33,685 bases of DNA, from positions 1 through 33,685 of IMG/VR virus record IMGVR_UViG_3300035180_000820; one strand, given 5' to 3'. The notes beneath the pieces are model-generated. The model did no database searches, had not been told where the DNA came from, and was given only the letters and a program-made list of their open reading frames with translations. The stretch is from a virus. Below, one piece after another: positions 1-7,744 of the stretch (position 1 is the stretch's first letter; every line of letters starts with the position of its first letter). A program made the position numbers and the translations under genes.

Positions 1-2
1 CT

Positions 3-125
3 AGATACAATTATTTCTTTTCTCAGGAAGTCAGAACTTTGCTCTTTTTGACTGAAGAAGTTGCTGCCCTGGTCAAAGCAGTCAATACCGCCAGCTTGGC
101 AATTATGGAGGATGTAGGTGTTTAG
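3..125 (+). CDS. C-terminal end of an upstream protein (partial)
   Basis: Frame 3 is open from the window edge to a TAG stop at 123-125 and encodes about 40 residues, including the helical, amphipathic stretch EEVAALVKAV and ending EDVGV. The start lies outside the window, so the product cannot be identified. The reading is supported by the 8-nt overlap with the GTG start of the methyltransferase at 118, the overlap style used throughout this window. The GGAGG that serves the next gene lies inside this coding end. Confidence 0.55.
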   Translation, partial: RYNYFFSQEVRTLLFLTEEVAALVKAVNTASLAIMEDVGV

Positions 126-795
126 TATATTCAATATGCTGGCTAAACGGTCAAACCCAGTCATCCTGCGCAATGGCCAGACAACATCCACACTTTACTG
201 CGCTGACTGTCTGAAGATTATGCCTACGTTGAGACAGGTGGACGCTGTTGTCACAGACCCCCCATATGGGGTGAAGGCAGCGGATTGGGATTATGATATG
301 CCGCCGCAAGAGGTGCTCTCGCTTTGCCTCAATGCTGCAAGAGGCCCTGTTATGTGGTTTGGCTCCGCGCCTCGGATTCTGGACTTTGCGAACTACGCCC
401 CGCGCCCAGATAGGATTCTTATTTGGGCTCCGGCCTTTACTCTGTCAAGAACCAGGAAAGACGGCTACGCATATCGCTACCATCCTATCGCATTATGGCG
501 TCCGGTGAAGCAAAAAGCGATTGGTTGGGATGTCATAAGGACAAATTGCGATGGGCATAACTGGTGGTATCATCCGGCCACCAAGCCAGAGGCGCTAATG
601 ATATCGCTGGTCGCAGCATCTGGAGGCCAAAGCATCCTTGACCCCTTCATGGGCTCCGGCACGACCGGCGTGGCCTGTGCCAAGCTGAGCCGGAACTTCA
701 TTGGAATTGAGATAAACAAGGACTATTTCAACATAGCAGTCAAGCGTATCAAGGAGGCATTGACCCAGCCACTATTTGGAGGCAAAAATGACTGA
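118..795 (+). CDS. DNA methyltransferase, beta-type order, probably N6-adenine
   Basis: This 225-residue protein transfers a methyl group from S-adenosylmethionine to an exocyclic amino group in DNA. The catalytic motif DPPYGV is at about residues 47-52 and the SAM-binding motif DPFMGSGTTG at about 174-183. DPPY before FxGxG is the beta-class order, and DPPY rather than SPPY favours adenine over N4-cytosine. The GTG start at 118 is chosen because GGAGG lies 6 nt upstream; an ATG at 136 has no comparable site. No restriction nuclease is adjacent, so it is probably a solitary phage enzyme used for evading host restriction or for regulation. The target sequence cannot be read from the DNA. Confidence 0.9.
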   Translation: MFSIFNMLAKRSNPVILRNGQTTSTLYCADCLKIMPTLRQVDAVVTDPPYGVKAADWDYDMPPQEVLSLCLNAARGPVMWFGSAPRILDFANYAPRPDRILIWAPAFTLSRTRKDGYAYRYHPIALWRPVKQKAIGWDVIRTNCDGHNWWYHPATKPEALMISLVAASGGQSILDPFMGSGTTGVACAKLSRNFIGIEINKDYFNIAVKRIKEALTQPLFGGKND

Positions 796-1270
796 GGAGA
801 GGTCCACCCATAAGCTAGAAGGTATCAACCTGGCGTTCACTAGCGGTCTCGACGCAGAGACCACCAGTATTATTTTGGACGAAGCCAATTGGTTTGTGGT
901 TGCAGCCAAGTTGGCATTGGTTCAGAGCCTGACCAAAGCCCCTGGGTACAAAAACTCATGGTGCAAAAGGGGAGACCATGGTATCTTCTTCACTATAGCA
1001 CGCAAGTGGGACAGGCTTGAGTCAATCTTCACCAGTGGTAAGGACATATGGAAGGGCTTTGGCGAAGCTGTTGAGGAAACTGTTCTTGACTTAGCTGTCT
1101 ACTCTGTGAAGTGGCTTGGGTACATACTTGCTAAGCACCCAGACCGCTATGATAGGCTGGTTGAAAGGCTCTACAAGGAAGTTGTAGACGTGCAGGACAA
1201 AATTGAGATATTTGATACTGAAACGAACCAAGCTGCCCTGCATGGCTCCAGGGAGTTGGAGCATGACTAA
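788..1270 (+). CDS. Nucleotide-modification-associated (Nmad1 / DUF1599-like) protein
   Basis: This is a 160-residue protein. The ATG at 788 has GGAGG 5 nt upstream; an in-frame TTG at 776 has no such site. Residues around YKNSWCKRGDHGIFF, followed by RKWDRLESI and later EAVEETVLDLAVYSVKWLG, follow the pattern of Nmad1 (DUF1599). In that pattern a YxNSW-like segment precedes an RL helix and an ExxxDTxxDLAxY helix. The family was named for its association with phage nucleotide modification; its biochemistry is unclear to me, and the helical Glu/Asp arrangement resembles MazG-type enzymes. It overlaps the methyltransferase by 8 nt, so the two are probably co-translated. The assignment rests on motif recall and is moderate. 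Confidence 0.6.
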   Translation: MTEERSTHKLEGINLAFTSGLDAETTSIILDEANWFVVAAKLALVQSLTKAPGYKNSWCKRGDHGIFFTIARKWDRLESIFTSGKDIWKGFGEAVEETVLDLAVYSVKWLGYILAKHPDRYDRLVERLYKEVVDVQDKIEIFDTETNQAALHGSRELEHD

Positions 1271-1520
1271 GGAGGTATCTGCTACAACCATCCCAGCTAA
1301 ACTCAGCAAGCTGCAACTCAGTAACGGGGATATCCTGCTTGCTACAGTAGAGAGCAAAGTGACCCCTAGGCAATTGAAGCATTTGCAGGCGCTGCTGCGA
1401 GGGGCTCTGTCCCAGCTTGGTTTAGACGGTGTGCTTGTTTTGGTAGTCACTGAGGACATGCACCTAAACAAGTTGACAGATGATATGCTAGACAGCATGG
1501 GCTTGATGAGGAAACGGTAA
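1263..1520 (+). CDS. Hypothetical 85-residue protein
   Basis: The function is not recognised. The start is taken as ATG 1263, inside the end of the Nmad1-like gene (8-nt overlap), with GGGAG about 7 nt upstream; upstream in-frame TTG and ATG codons have poorer sites. The protein alternates short charged and hydrophobic segments (GVLVLVVTED), suggesting a small alpha/beta fold with a buried strand. It has no cysteine cluster, signal peptide or membrane span. Its stop shares one base (TAATG) with the polymerase start, so translational coupling to the polymerase is likely. Confidence 0.7.
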   Translation: MTKEVSATTIPAKLSKLQLSNGDILLATVESKVTPRQLKHLQALLRGALSQLGLDGVLVLVVTEDMHLNKLTDDMLDSMGLMRKR

Positions 1521-4117
1521 TGCCTCGGTGTACTGACTGTGACCTATGCAAATCTTGCATGTCAGTCAAGATACCTATGTCTGTTGGCAGCGGTTCCCCT
1601 AGAATCTTGATAATAGGGGAAGCTCCTGGCGCCGAAGAAGATAGGATGGCTAAGCCATTTGTTGGCGAGTCAGGTCAGCTGCTGAGAGATGGTCTAGCTG
1701 AGTTCCTGCCTAAAGATGTAGTGCCTTACATAACTAACGCTGTGAAGTGCCGCCCCCCACAAAACAAGTTGAGTGGCGCCAAGGCTATACAGGCTTGCCG
1801 TAAATACTTGATTGAAGACATAGAAAATTGCCACCCTGACTTTATATTTGTGTGCGGGGCAGTACCTCTGCAGTCATTGCTAGGGTTGACGGGTATCACT
1901 AAACTGCGTGGCACTAGGTTGTCCTACGAAGCCTCCTGGGGTGCCGTGCCCGTATTCCCCATATTCCATCCGGCATACATACTGCGCAATATAGGCATGC
2001 TCAGTATGTGGGTGGAGGATATGAAACGTGCCTACAGAACGTGGGATACCCGTGTTGATTCAATCTCAAATGCCCCGTACACAGAGGTATCATTGCAGGA
2101 GTTTGAGGGGTACGCACAACATGCTAAGAGCGTTGTGTACGACATTGAGACCAATAAGTGCTTAGACCCTAAGAACCCAAATGGTTTTATCACTAGGATT
2201 GGGTTCTGTTTGAAGGATGGTGACAAGTATTTGGTAGCAGGGGCAGACCCCTATAAAGACAGTTGGGAACAAGACAGACAAGTTTGCCAAAGGATACTAC
2301 AGTTGCCAGGTGTAGAAAAGGTGGCCCACCACCTCAAATTTGACTCTGGGTGGCTGCTAGAAAAATATCAAATGGAGGTGACTCCTCCTTTGTTTTGTAC
2401 CCTTGTGGGGTTTTACATAGGGGTCAATGAGGAGGCGAGCAACGGCCTTAAGAATTTGGCCTATTTGTACACACCGTATGGCGGGTACGAAGACAAATTC
2501 AAAAGTGTAGAAGAAAGCGCTCCTAGTGTGTACCCTCTGTCTTGGTTGCTGGAGCAGCCTGATGAGTATCATTCTGTGCTTAAACACTACAACTATATGG
2601 ACGTTGTTGTAACTCATATGGTGTATGAGCATGTAAAGCCTATCATTGATGCAGACGAAGGCTTCAAAAATGTGATGTACAACATACTTATGCCTGTGCA
2701 CTATCCTCTGATTCATATGGAAAGCGCTGGTATAAAGATAGATGCTCATTTGCTAGGGCAATACGGCAGAGAGCTACTGAGGAGGCAGGCCAAGTATCAT
2801 TATGACGCATGGGTTGCACTGTTGAAAGCAGGCGTCAAGGGTTATGATATTTGGTTTGAGGAGGGGGATACTGCAGGCTACCTTAACAAGCCTAAGAAAG
2901 CCCCCAGCAAAGGCCGGTATCTAAACTTGGGGTCGCAGGTACACCTGTCAGACATTTTGTACAAGCAGCTTCATCTTCCAGTTGTCAAGAGGACAAAGGG
3001 AGGAGCAGCAAGTTCTGATAAAGAAGCCATAGAACTGTTGTACGACCAGATAGAGGCTATTGTTGCAAAAGGGGACGCAGTGCATATTGAGCCTTTGGAC
3101 TGCCTTGTTAAGTGGCGAGCAGTCAGCACGGCGTACAAGATGTTTGTTAAGCCATACGCTGCTATGCTAGACGACGATTTTATGCTGCACCCCAAATATA
3201 GTCTGACCAGAGAAGCCAAGGAAGAATACGGCGGTGGGGAAGGCACAGTTACAGGCAGGCTGAGCTCAGCTAGACCTAACTTCCAGCAAGTTCCTAGGGT
3301 TGTTGAGGAAGGCAACACTAGGTTGAGCAAACTGAGATATGAAGCACTAGAAGGCATCGTTATTAAAAAATTGTTTGTGTCTAGGTTTGATGGTGGTAGT
3401 ATAATTCAAGCTGACTACAGCCAGATAGAGCTCAGGTGGGCAGCCATACTCAGCAAAGATGAAAACATGATTGCTGCATTCAATAATGGGGAAGACATAC
3501 ATAAATCAACTGCTGCTGAAGTGTTTGGAGTTCCTATATCAGAAGTTGATAAAGACATGCGTAGGCAGGCCAAGGCTGTCAATTTCGGCATATTGTATGG
3601 CAAAGGGTCTAAGAGCTACGCTAAAGAATGGGGCGTGTCCGAGGCAGCTGCGGAGCAGTTTATCACACAATACTTTAGCAAGAGACCCAAAGTCAAATCT
3701 TGGATTCATAGTGTCCATAGCCAGGTTACTAGACATGGATTTATCAGAACTTTCTTTGGCAGGAAGAGGAGATTGGGTGCTGCTCAGAGCACTAACCAAG
3801 GCATAGTAGCTGCTGCCTTAAGAGAAGCCCAGAATGCTAACCCACAGGCATCAGCCAGCGACATGATGCTCATTACCATACGGCGTCTTGACGAATTGTT
3901 TCATAAATTAAACCTTCGTTCTGTGATATGCGGAACTGTTCATGACAGTTTGGTAATTGATTCCCCGCCAGATGAGGTACAAATAGTTGCACCAATGGTA
4001 AGGGCTATTGCTGAGGACTGGGCTAGGTATAAGTTCCCAGTACCAATACTGATAGACGTAGAAGTTGGCAGTAGTTGGGGTTCCACTGTTAAAATTGACA
4101 GAAAGGAGCTAACTTGA
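1520..4117 (+). CDS. Family-A DNA polymerase with N-terminal uracil-DNA-glycosylase-like domain
   Basis: This is the replicative polymerase, 865 residues. Residues 1-180 resemble a family-4-type uracil-DNA glycosylase: a Cys cluster at the very start (CTDCDLCKSC), GEAPGAEED near 33, NAVKCRPPQN near 72 and FHPAYILRN near 150. A 3'-5' exonuclease follows, with DIE near 208, KFD near 273 and YNYMD near 357, so it should proofread. The polymerase domain carries motif A ADYSQIELR near 630, motif B RRQAKAVNFGILYG near 680 and motif C VHDSLVID near 806. Motif C has Ser where the usual HDE has Glu. A UDG-like N-terminus is recalled for the SPO1-type polymerase, from a phage that uses hydroxymethyl-uracil. 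The gene is coupled on both sides (TAATG upstream, TTGA downstream). Confidence 0.95.
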   Translation: MPRCTDCDLCKSCMSVKIPMSVGSGSPRILIIGEAPGAEEDRMAKPFVGESGQLLRDGLAEFLPKDVVPYITNAVKCRPPQNKLSGAKAIQACRKYLIEDIENCHPDFIFVCGAVPLQSLLGLTGITKLRGTRLSYEASWGAVPVFPIFHPAYILRNIGMLSMWVEDMKRAYRTWDTRVDSISNAPYTEVSLQEFEGYAQHAKSVVYDIETNKCLDPKNPNGFITRIGFCLKDGDKYLVAGADPYKDSWEQDRQVCQRILQLPGVEKVAHHLKFDSGWLLEKYQMEVTPPLFCTLVGFYIGVNEEASNGLKNLAYLYTPYGGYEDKFKSVEESAPSVYPLSWLLEQPDEYHSVLKHYNYMDVVVTHMVYEHVKPIIDADEGFKNVMYNILMPVHYPLIHMESAGIKIDAHLLGQYGRELLRRQAKYHYDAWVALLKAGVKGYDIWFEEGDTAGYLNKPKKAPSKGRYLNLGSQVHLSDILYKQLHLPVVKRTKGGAASSDKEAIELLYDQIEAIVAKGDAVHIEPLDCLVKWRAVSTAYKMFVKPYAAMLDDDFMLHPKYSLTREAKEEYGGGEGTVTGRLSSARPNFQQVPRVVEEGNTRLSKLRYEALEGIVIKKLFVSRFDGGSIIQADYSQIELRWAAILSKDENMIAAFNNGEDIHKSTAAEVFGVPISEVDKDMRRQAKAVNFGILYGKGSKSYAKEWGVSEAAAEQFITQYFSKRPKVKSWIHSVHSQVTRHGFIRTFFGRKRRLGAAQSTNQGIVAAALREAQNANPQASASDMMLITIRRLDELFHKLNLRSVICGTVHDSLVIDSPPDEVQIVAPMVRAIAEDWARYKFPVPILIDVEVGSSWGSTVKIDRKELT

Positions 4118-4692
4118 ATCCATTTAGGGTAGTGAACCTCCGAGGAACTAACGGCTCCGGCAAGAGCACAGTTGCTAGGGGTGTGCTTACTTCTTGTGGG
4201 TCATTCCCTGAGATGACTAAACTTGGGCAAGAGAATGGATACGTCACTGAATCAGGTATCCATGTGTTGGGCAAGTACGTGACCAGCTGTGGGGGGTGCG
4301 ACACAATTAAGGCCCAATCTCTGATGATTGATTCCATAGTGAGCATCATAGGGCACGGGCCTATTCTGTTTGAGGGCCTGATTATTTCTAACCTATTCAG
4401 CACCTGGTACAAAACCTCACAGACGCTGAGGGAGATACAGCGAGCCAACGGTGCCCCAGAAGAAGGTCTTGTTTGGGCATTCCTCAATACTCCTATTGAT
4501 GTGTGCTTAGCGAGGGTGTATGCGCGCAACGGCGGGAAAGCTATCAAGGAAAAGAACGTGATAGACAAGTGGAAAGCAATAGAATCCTGCAAACTGAAGG
4601 CTGCAGAGGTTGGGGAAAATGTGTTTGAAATTGACTACAAAGACCCGCTGCCCCAAGTCCTAGAGCTTTTGACCTGTGTTAATTTACCTTGA
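4114..4692 (+). CDS. P-loop kinase, candidate 5-hmdU DNA / nucleotide kinase
   Basis: This 192-residue kinase has a Walker A motif at the N-terminus (LRGTNGSGKST, about residues 9-19), a CGGCDTI segment near 65, ILFEGL near 87 (Walker B-like strand) and FLNTPIDVCLARVYAR near 127, resembling the lid and base-binding region of nucleotide kinases. This pattern is a common phage kinase that I associate with thymidine hypermodification genes. In the ViI/M6 group a P-loop kinase phosphorylates 5-hydroxymethyl-dU in DNA. The start is TTG 4114, overlapping the polymerase stop by 4 nt, with AAAGGAG upstream. A soluble dNMP kinase is the main alternative. The promoter-like element at 4679 begins inside its last codons. 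Confidence 0.7.
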   Translation: MNPFRVVNLRGTNGSGKSTVARGVLTSCGSFPEMTKLGQENGYVTESGIHVLGKYVTSCGGCDTIKAQSLMIDSIVSIIGHGPILFEGLIISNLFSTWYKTSQTLREIQRANGAPEEGLVWAFLNTPIDVCLARVYARNGGKAIKEKNVIDKWKAIESCKLKAAEVGENVFEIDYKDPLPQVLELLTCVNLP

Positions 4693-4707
4693 CCAAAGCT
4701 GTATCTC
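4679..4707 (+). promoter_or_regulatory. Phage promoter motif, site 1
   Basis: TTAATTTAC, 10 nt, then GCTGTATCTC. This matches the bipartite element found at six places in the window (TTAATTTAT-N10-GCTGWATANC) with the same spacing. It overlaps the last codons of the kinase gene and lies 17 nt before the ATG at 4724, so a transcript starting about 6-7 nt downstream would have a very short leader containing TTAGGAGG. Confidence 0.6.
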
Positions 4708-4723
4708 TCATTAGGAGGCTAGT

Positions 4724-4936
4724 ATGACTTGTTGCGCCAACAACTCCGACAGAATTGACTTAATCAACTCGGAGCTTAGACGTAGAGGAATTAAGGCCAA
4801 AGTATCAATGGGTAAGGAAAATAAGTTGGTCTTTACATGTGCTATGGTGGATTATGAGCAGGTACATGCCATTGTGGATAAATACAGTGAAAAGGAGGAC
4901 ACATGCCTGACACAAACGATGTCAACCCCAAGCTGA
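4724..4936 (+). CDS. Hypothetical 70-residue protein
   Basis: The function is unknown. The ATG has TTAGGAGG at ideal spacing and follows promoter-like site 1. The sequence starts MTCCANNSDRIDLINSELRRRGIKAKV and then has a short beta-like segment (KLVFTCAMV) and a helix (DYEQVHAIVDKYSEK), which suggests a compact alpha-beta fold. The paired Cys at residues 3-4 has no matching second pair, so a zinc site is not evident. It overlaps the next gene by 34 nt, in a replication/recombination operon. Confidence 0.75.
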   Translation: MTCCANNSDRIDLINSELRRRGIKAKVSMGKENKLVFTCAMVDYEQVHAIVDKYSEKEDTCLTQTMSTPS

Positions 4937-5394
4937 AGTTCAGTTTGGGCGGGAAGCAGGTTGTCTATGACCTGCAGAAAGAGGTCGAGATAGACGGCGA
5001 ACGTATCAACGCTTGCATCATAGAGCAACCAACCAAGTTTGCCTACATTGCCACTGTGCACGCTGGGTACAAGGGTGCTGCAGAGGGAGCAAAGGTCAAA
5101 TTGGATTTGGTCTATAGCAAGATGGATGCTTTGATTAGGCAGGCAGCTGCTGAAGGAGGAGAGAAGATAACGGAAGCTGTGGTGACTTCCAGGATTAAGC
5201 AAAGTAACAAGTATCTGGAAGCCATGCAGACATATGAAGAGCTCTCAAACATAGAGCGCCAGTTGAGCGTAGCTGTTGAAGCCTTCCGCCAGCGTAAGGA
5301 CATGCTGATTACCTTGGCGAGCAACATGCGGGCAGAGATGGATAACCAACTTTCACTCAAACGTGAGTCGTACCAACGTTCCATTGAAGAGTAG
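4903..5394 (+). CDS. Helical protein before SSB and RecA, possible recombination mediator
   Basis: This 163-residue protein starts at ATG 4903 with AAAGGAGGACAC upstream. The N-terminal third looks like beta strands (KLKFSLGGKQVVYDL). Residues from about 60 onward are almost wholly helical and charged, rich in Lys/Glu heptads (EELSNIERQLSVAVEAFRQR). Length, helical content and position directly upstream of the gp32-like protein and RecA resemble UvsY-type recombination mediators, which load the recombinase onto SSB-coated DNA. No diagnostic motif supports this, so the role is an inference from shape and neighbours. Confidence 0.55.
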   Translation: MPDTNDVNPKLKFSLGGKQVVYDLQKEVEIDGERINACIIEQPTKFAYIATVHAGYKGAAEGAKVKLDLVYSKMDALIRQAAAEGGEKITEAVVTSRIKQSNKYLEAMQTYEELSNIERQLSVAVEAFRQRKDMLITLASNMRAEMDNQLSLKRESYQRSIEE

Positions 5395-5403
5395 GAGGAG
5401 CAG

Positions 5404-6471
5404 ATGGCAACAGAAGCGTTGTTAGCTAAGTACCGTCAACGTCAGGCCGAGGCCTCTAGGCGCCAGGGGTCTAAGGACATTTGGACTAACATTGACCCAG
5501 GTGACAATTTCTTTAGGATTCTAAAGAGTGCTCCTGACGGTGGGTTCTACGTTTCGGCGCTATACCATAACCGGCTTCAGCTGTTGGGAGTACCAGCAGA
5601 CATGGGCAAGGGCTGTTACTGCCGCAAGTCCTTCGACAGTAAGGCTAAGTGCCCAATATGCGAATTGGTTGAGAGGCTCGCGGCAAGCGGAGACCCGCAA
5701 GACGCTGAAGTAGCTAAGGCATGCAAGGCCAAAGTCAAGCTGTGCAGTTGGGCTTTCAAGCTGAAGTCCCCGCAGGATACTGAGCCAGAGGAAGCCAAGC
5801 CACGCATTCTTACATACCCCCCATCAGTAGAGAGCCAGTTGCTTACTTACTTCTTAGACCCTGACTACGGCGACTTTACTGACCCAAAGACCGGTAGGAA
5901 TATCACCATTAGCAAAACAGGCACAGGTCTTGGCACTGAGTACAGTGTGAGACCAAGGCCGAAGGCTAGTGCGTTTGCCTTTGATGCCAGCCAACTGCCA
6001 TCAATCGCAGAGACCATTCCTCCCCGCTCTTATGAGGAGATGTGCCGTATGCTCGGTCAAGAGCCAGAAGAAGGGGAAGAAGCCCTAGCTCCGGCCCCAG
6101 CGCCAACTCCTGCCCCAACTCCGAAGCATGAGCCTGAGCCTGCTCCCCCACAGAAAGCTAAGCCTGTGGTGACTACTACCAAAGTTCCTGCCCCTGCTCC
6201 TGTGGCTGCTAAGCCTGCTCCCAAGCCTCCCATTACGCCCAAGCCAGTAGCCAAGGCAGCTCCTCTTCCCCTTGAGCCAGAGCCAGAGGAAGAGCCCCCT
6301 ACAGAAGAAGCCGAACCAAGCGATACTCCTCCAGTGGATGATGCCATTACGCCAGACGACAGCAAGCCTGCCTGCTTTGGAGATGGGGACACGTTCAACC
6401 CACGCAGCGACGTCTGTAAGGCATGCCCGTATATGCAACCTTGCAAGAACATCTTCCTGGGTATTGGTTGA
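5404..6471 (+). CDS. gp32-like single-stranded DNA-binding protein
   Basis: This 355-residue protein coats ssDNA in replication and recombination. The N-terminal two thirds matches the T4 gp32 type: a basic N-terminus (LLAKYRQRQAEASRRQ), an OB-like segment, and a Cys cluster CYCRKSF...KCPIC near 71-88 resembling the gp32 zinc site. From about 220 a long Pro/Ala/Glu linker follows, with repeated PAPAPTPAPTP-like runs. Unusually, the end is not a plain acidic tail but a second Cys motif (CFGDG...CKACPYMQPC), also found in the protein at 25555-26313. The ATG has AGGAGGAGCAG upstream. RecA follows after 6 nt. Confidence 0.8.
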   Translation: MATEALLAKYRQRQAEASRRQGSKDIWTNIDPGDNFFRILKSAPDGGFYVSALYHNRLQLLGVPADMGKGCYCRKSFDSKAKCPICELVERLAASGDPQDAEVAKACKAKVKLCSWAFKLKSPQDTEPEEAKPRILTYPPSVESQLLTYFLDPDYGDFTDPKTGRNITISKTGTGLGTEYSVRPRPKASAFAFDASQLPSIAETIPPRSYEEMCRMLGQEPEEGEEALAPAPAPTPAPTPKHEPEPAPPQKAKPVVTTTKVPAPAPVAAKPAPKPPITPKPVAKAAPLPLEPEPEEEPPTEEAEPSDTPPVDDAITPDDSKPACFGDGDTFNPRSDVCKACPYMQPCKNIFLGIG

Positions 6472-6477
6472 TGAGCC

Positions 6478-7533
6478 ATGTCTAAGGATAAAGAGGTTAG
6501 CCCAGCTGTCAAGGTTAAGGGGTTCTCCTTGTTGAAGGAGAACCCCATGTATGCCAATCCTCCTGGCTATCTCAACACTGGCAATCTATTTCTTAATTGG
6601 GCGATAGCAAATGACGCCAGTCGTGGATGGCCTAAAGGCAAAACTGTTGAGCTGTACGGAGACCCTAGCACTGGCAAGAGCTTGTTGGCTACTCAGGCAT
6701 TGGCTCAGTGCCAGGCCGAGGGTGGTCTAGCAGTCTTAGACGACATAGAGCATGCGTACAGCCCGGAATTTGGTAGCAAACTGGGCGTTGACTCTGATAA
6801 ACTGCTCATAGGCAGTTCTAAGACTGTGGAAGAGTGCTTCAGTAACTTAGAAAAAGTTATGAAGCAGGCTTTCGCGGCAGGGTACAAGGATTGTTGCATG
6901 GTTGTTGACTCGCTAGGCCAAATTTCCAGTGAACACGAAATGGAAGTTGGGTTTGAGAAGAGAGACATGACTAAGGCGTATTTGATTCGCCAAGGCATGC
7001 GCGTTCTCTCCCCGCTGGTGGCTGAATACGGGTATTTGCTCATCGTTCTGAACCATGTGACAGCTAACATAGGTGACATGTTCAATCCGCGTACCACAAC
7101 TGGAGGCTCAGGAGTCAAATATGGCGCCAGCGTGCGTGTTGAATTGGCCTATGCTGGCAGGTTTCCTCAGCAGAAAGAAAAACCTCAAACAGGGGTCATA
7201 ACCAAGTACAAAATAACCAAGAACAGAGTCGCCCCTCCGTTCAGGACCGGACAATTTGTTATCTCTTTCAGTACAGGAGTTGCTGCGGCTTCGGGAGCTT
7301 GCGAGACCCTTAAAACTCTGGGCTTATTGGAGCCGAACAGAACTCCTGGCTTTGTGTCATTTGTAGATGACGAAAACACTAAGTACCGGCGTTCTACATT
7401 TGACGATGAGTTTGAGGACATAGCTAAGAGCCGAGGGTACAGCGGTGGAGTGGAGTTCATCAATTCCATACTATCCGACCCAGCGGCTGCAGAAGCAGTT
7501 ACAGTCCTAGAGGAGAGCACAGATGCTGAATAA
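6478..7533 (+). CDS. recA: RecA/UvsX-type recombinase
   Basis: This 351-residue strand-exchange ATPase has Walker A GDPSTGKS near 61-68, the catalytic acidic segment DDIEH near 86, a Walker B strand ending VVDS near 141, and a DNA-binding loop region containing RTTTGGSGVKY near 200-212. It is about the length of bacterial RecA without a long C-terminal extension, and the loop looks more phage-like than host-like. It lies between the ssDNA-binding protein and the 5'-3' exonuclease, consistent with recombination-dependent replication. The ribosome site before ATG 6478 is weak, so translation probably depends on coupling to the SSB gene. Confidence 0.92.
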   Translation: MSKDKEVSPAVKVKGFSLLKENPMYANPPGYLNTGNLFLNWAIANDASRGWPKGKTVELYGDPSTGKSLLATQALAQCQAEGGLAVLDDIEHAYSPEFGSKLGVDSDKLLIGSSKTVEECFSNLEKVMKQAFAAGYKDCCMVVDSLGQISSEHEMEVGFEKRDMTKAYLIRQGMRVLSPLVAEYGYLLIVLNHVTANIGDMFNPRTTTGGSGVKYGASVRVELAYAGRFPQQKEKPQTGVITKYKITKNRVAPPFRTGQFVISFSTGVAAASGACETLKTLGLLEPNRTPGFVSFVDDENTKYRRSTFDDEFEDIAKSRGYSGGVEFINSILSDPAAAEAVTVLEESTDAE

Positions 7534-7741
7534 CTATAGTCTAGCTAAGCTATACGAAGAAGGCAGCGCACTTGATGAGAGAATGGTGAGGGAACTGTCT
7601 GGCCTCCGTGCAGGCGGGGATAGGGCTTTGATGTCGGTTGCTAGGGCCATTCTCTTCAATGCCATGGCTCAGATACATATAGAACTTTCTCGCAGAGCTA
7701 CAGAAGAGGGTAGCAATAACCATCCTGATGTTGAGGGCTGA
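7523..7741 (+). CDS. Hypothetical 72-residue helical protein
   Basis: The ATG at 7523 lies inside the recA end (11-nt overlap), with GAGGAG about 8 nt upstream. The sequence is predicted helical (YEEGSALDERMVRELSGL, then ARAILFNAMAQIHIELSRRA), with no recognisable motif, cysteines or membrane span. Its position between recA and the exonuclease suggests a small accessory factor of recombination or replication, but nothing in the sequence defines the role. Confidence 0.7.
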   Translation: MLNNYSLAKLYEEGSALDERMVRELSGLRAGGDRALMSVARAILFNAMAQIHIELSRRATEEGSNNHPDVEG

Positions 7742-7744
7742 GCC

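Noticed and set aside
6057-6557. Leftward Gly/Ala/Ser-rich open frames opposite the SSB linker
   Set aside because: They are the complement of the Pro/Ala-rich codons of the gp32-like gene; they have no ribosome site and no protein-like features.
7525-7535. GCTGAATAAC at the start of the small gene after recA as a promoter
   Set aside because: There is no TTAATTTAT-like block at the required 10-nt distance, and it lies within coding sequence.
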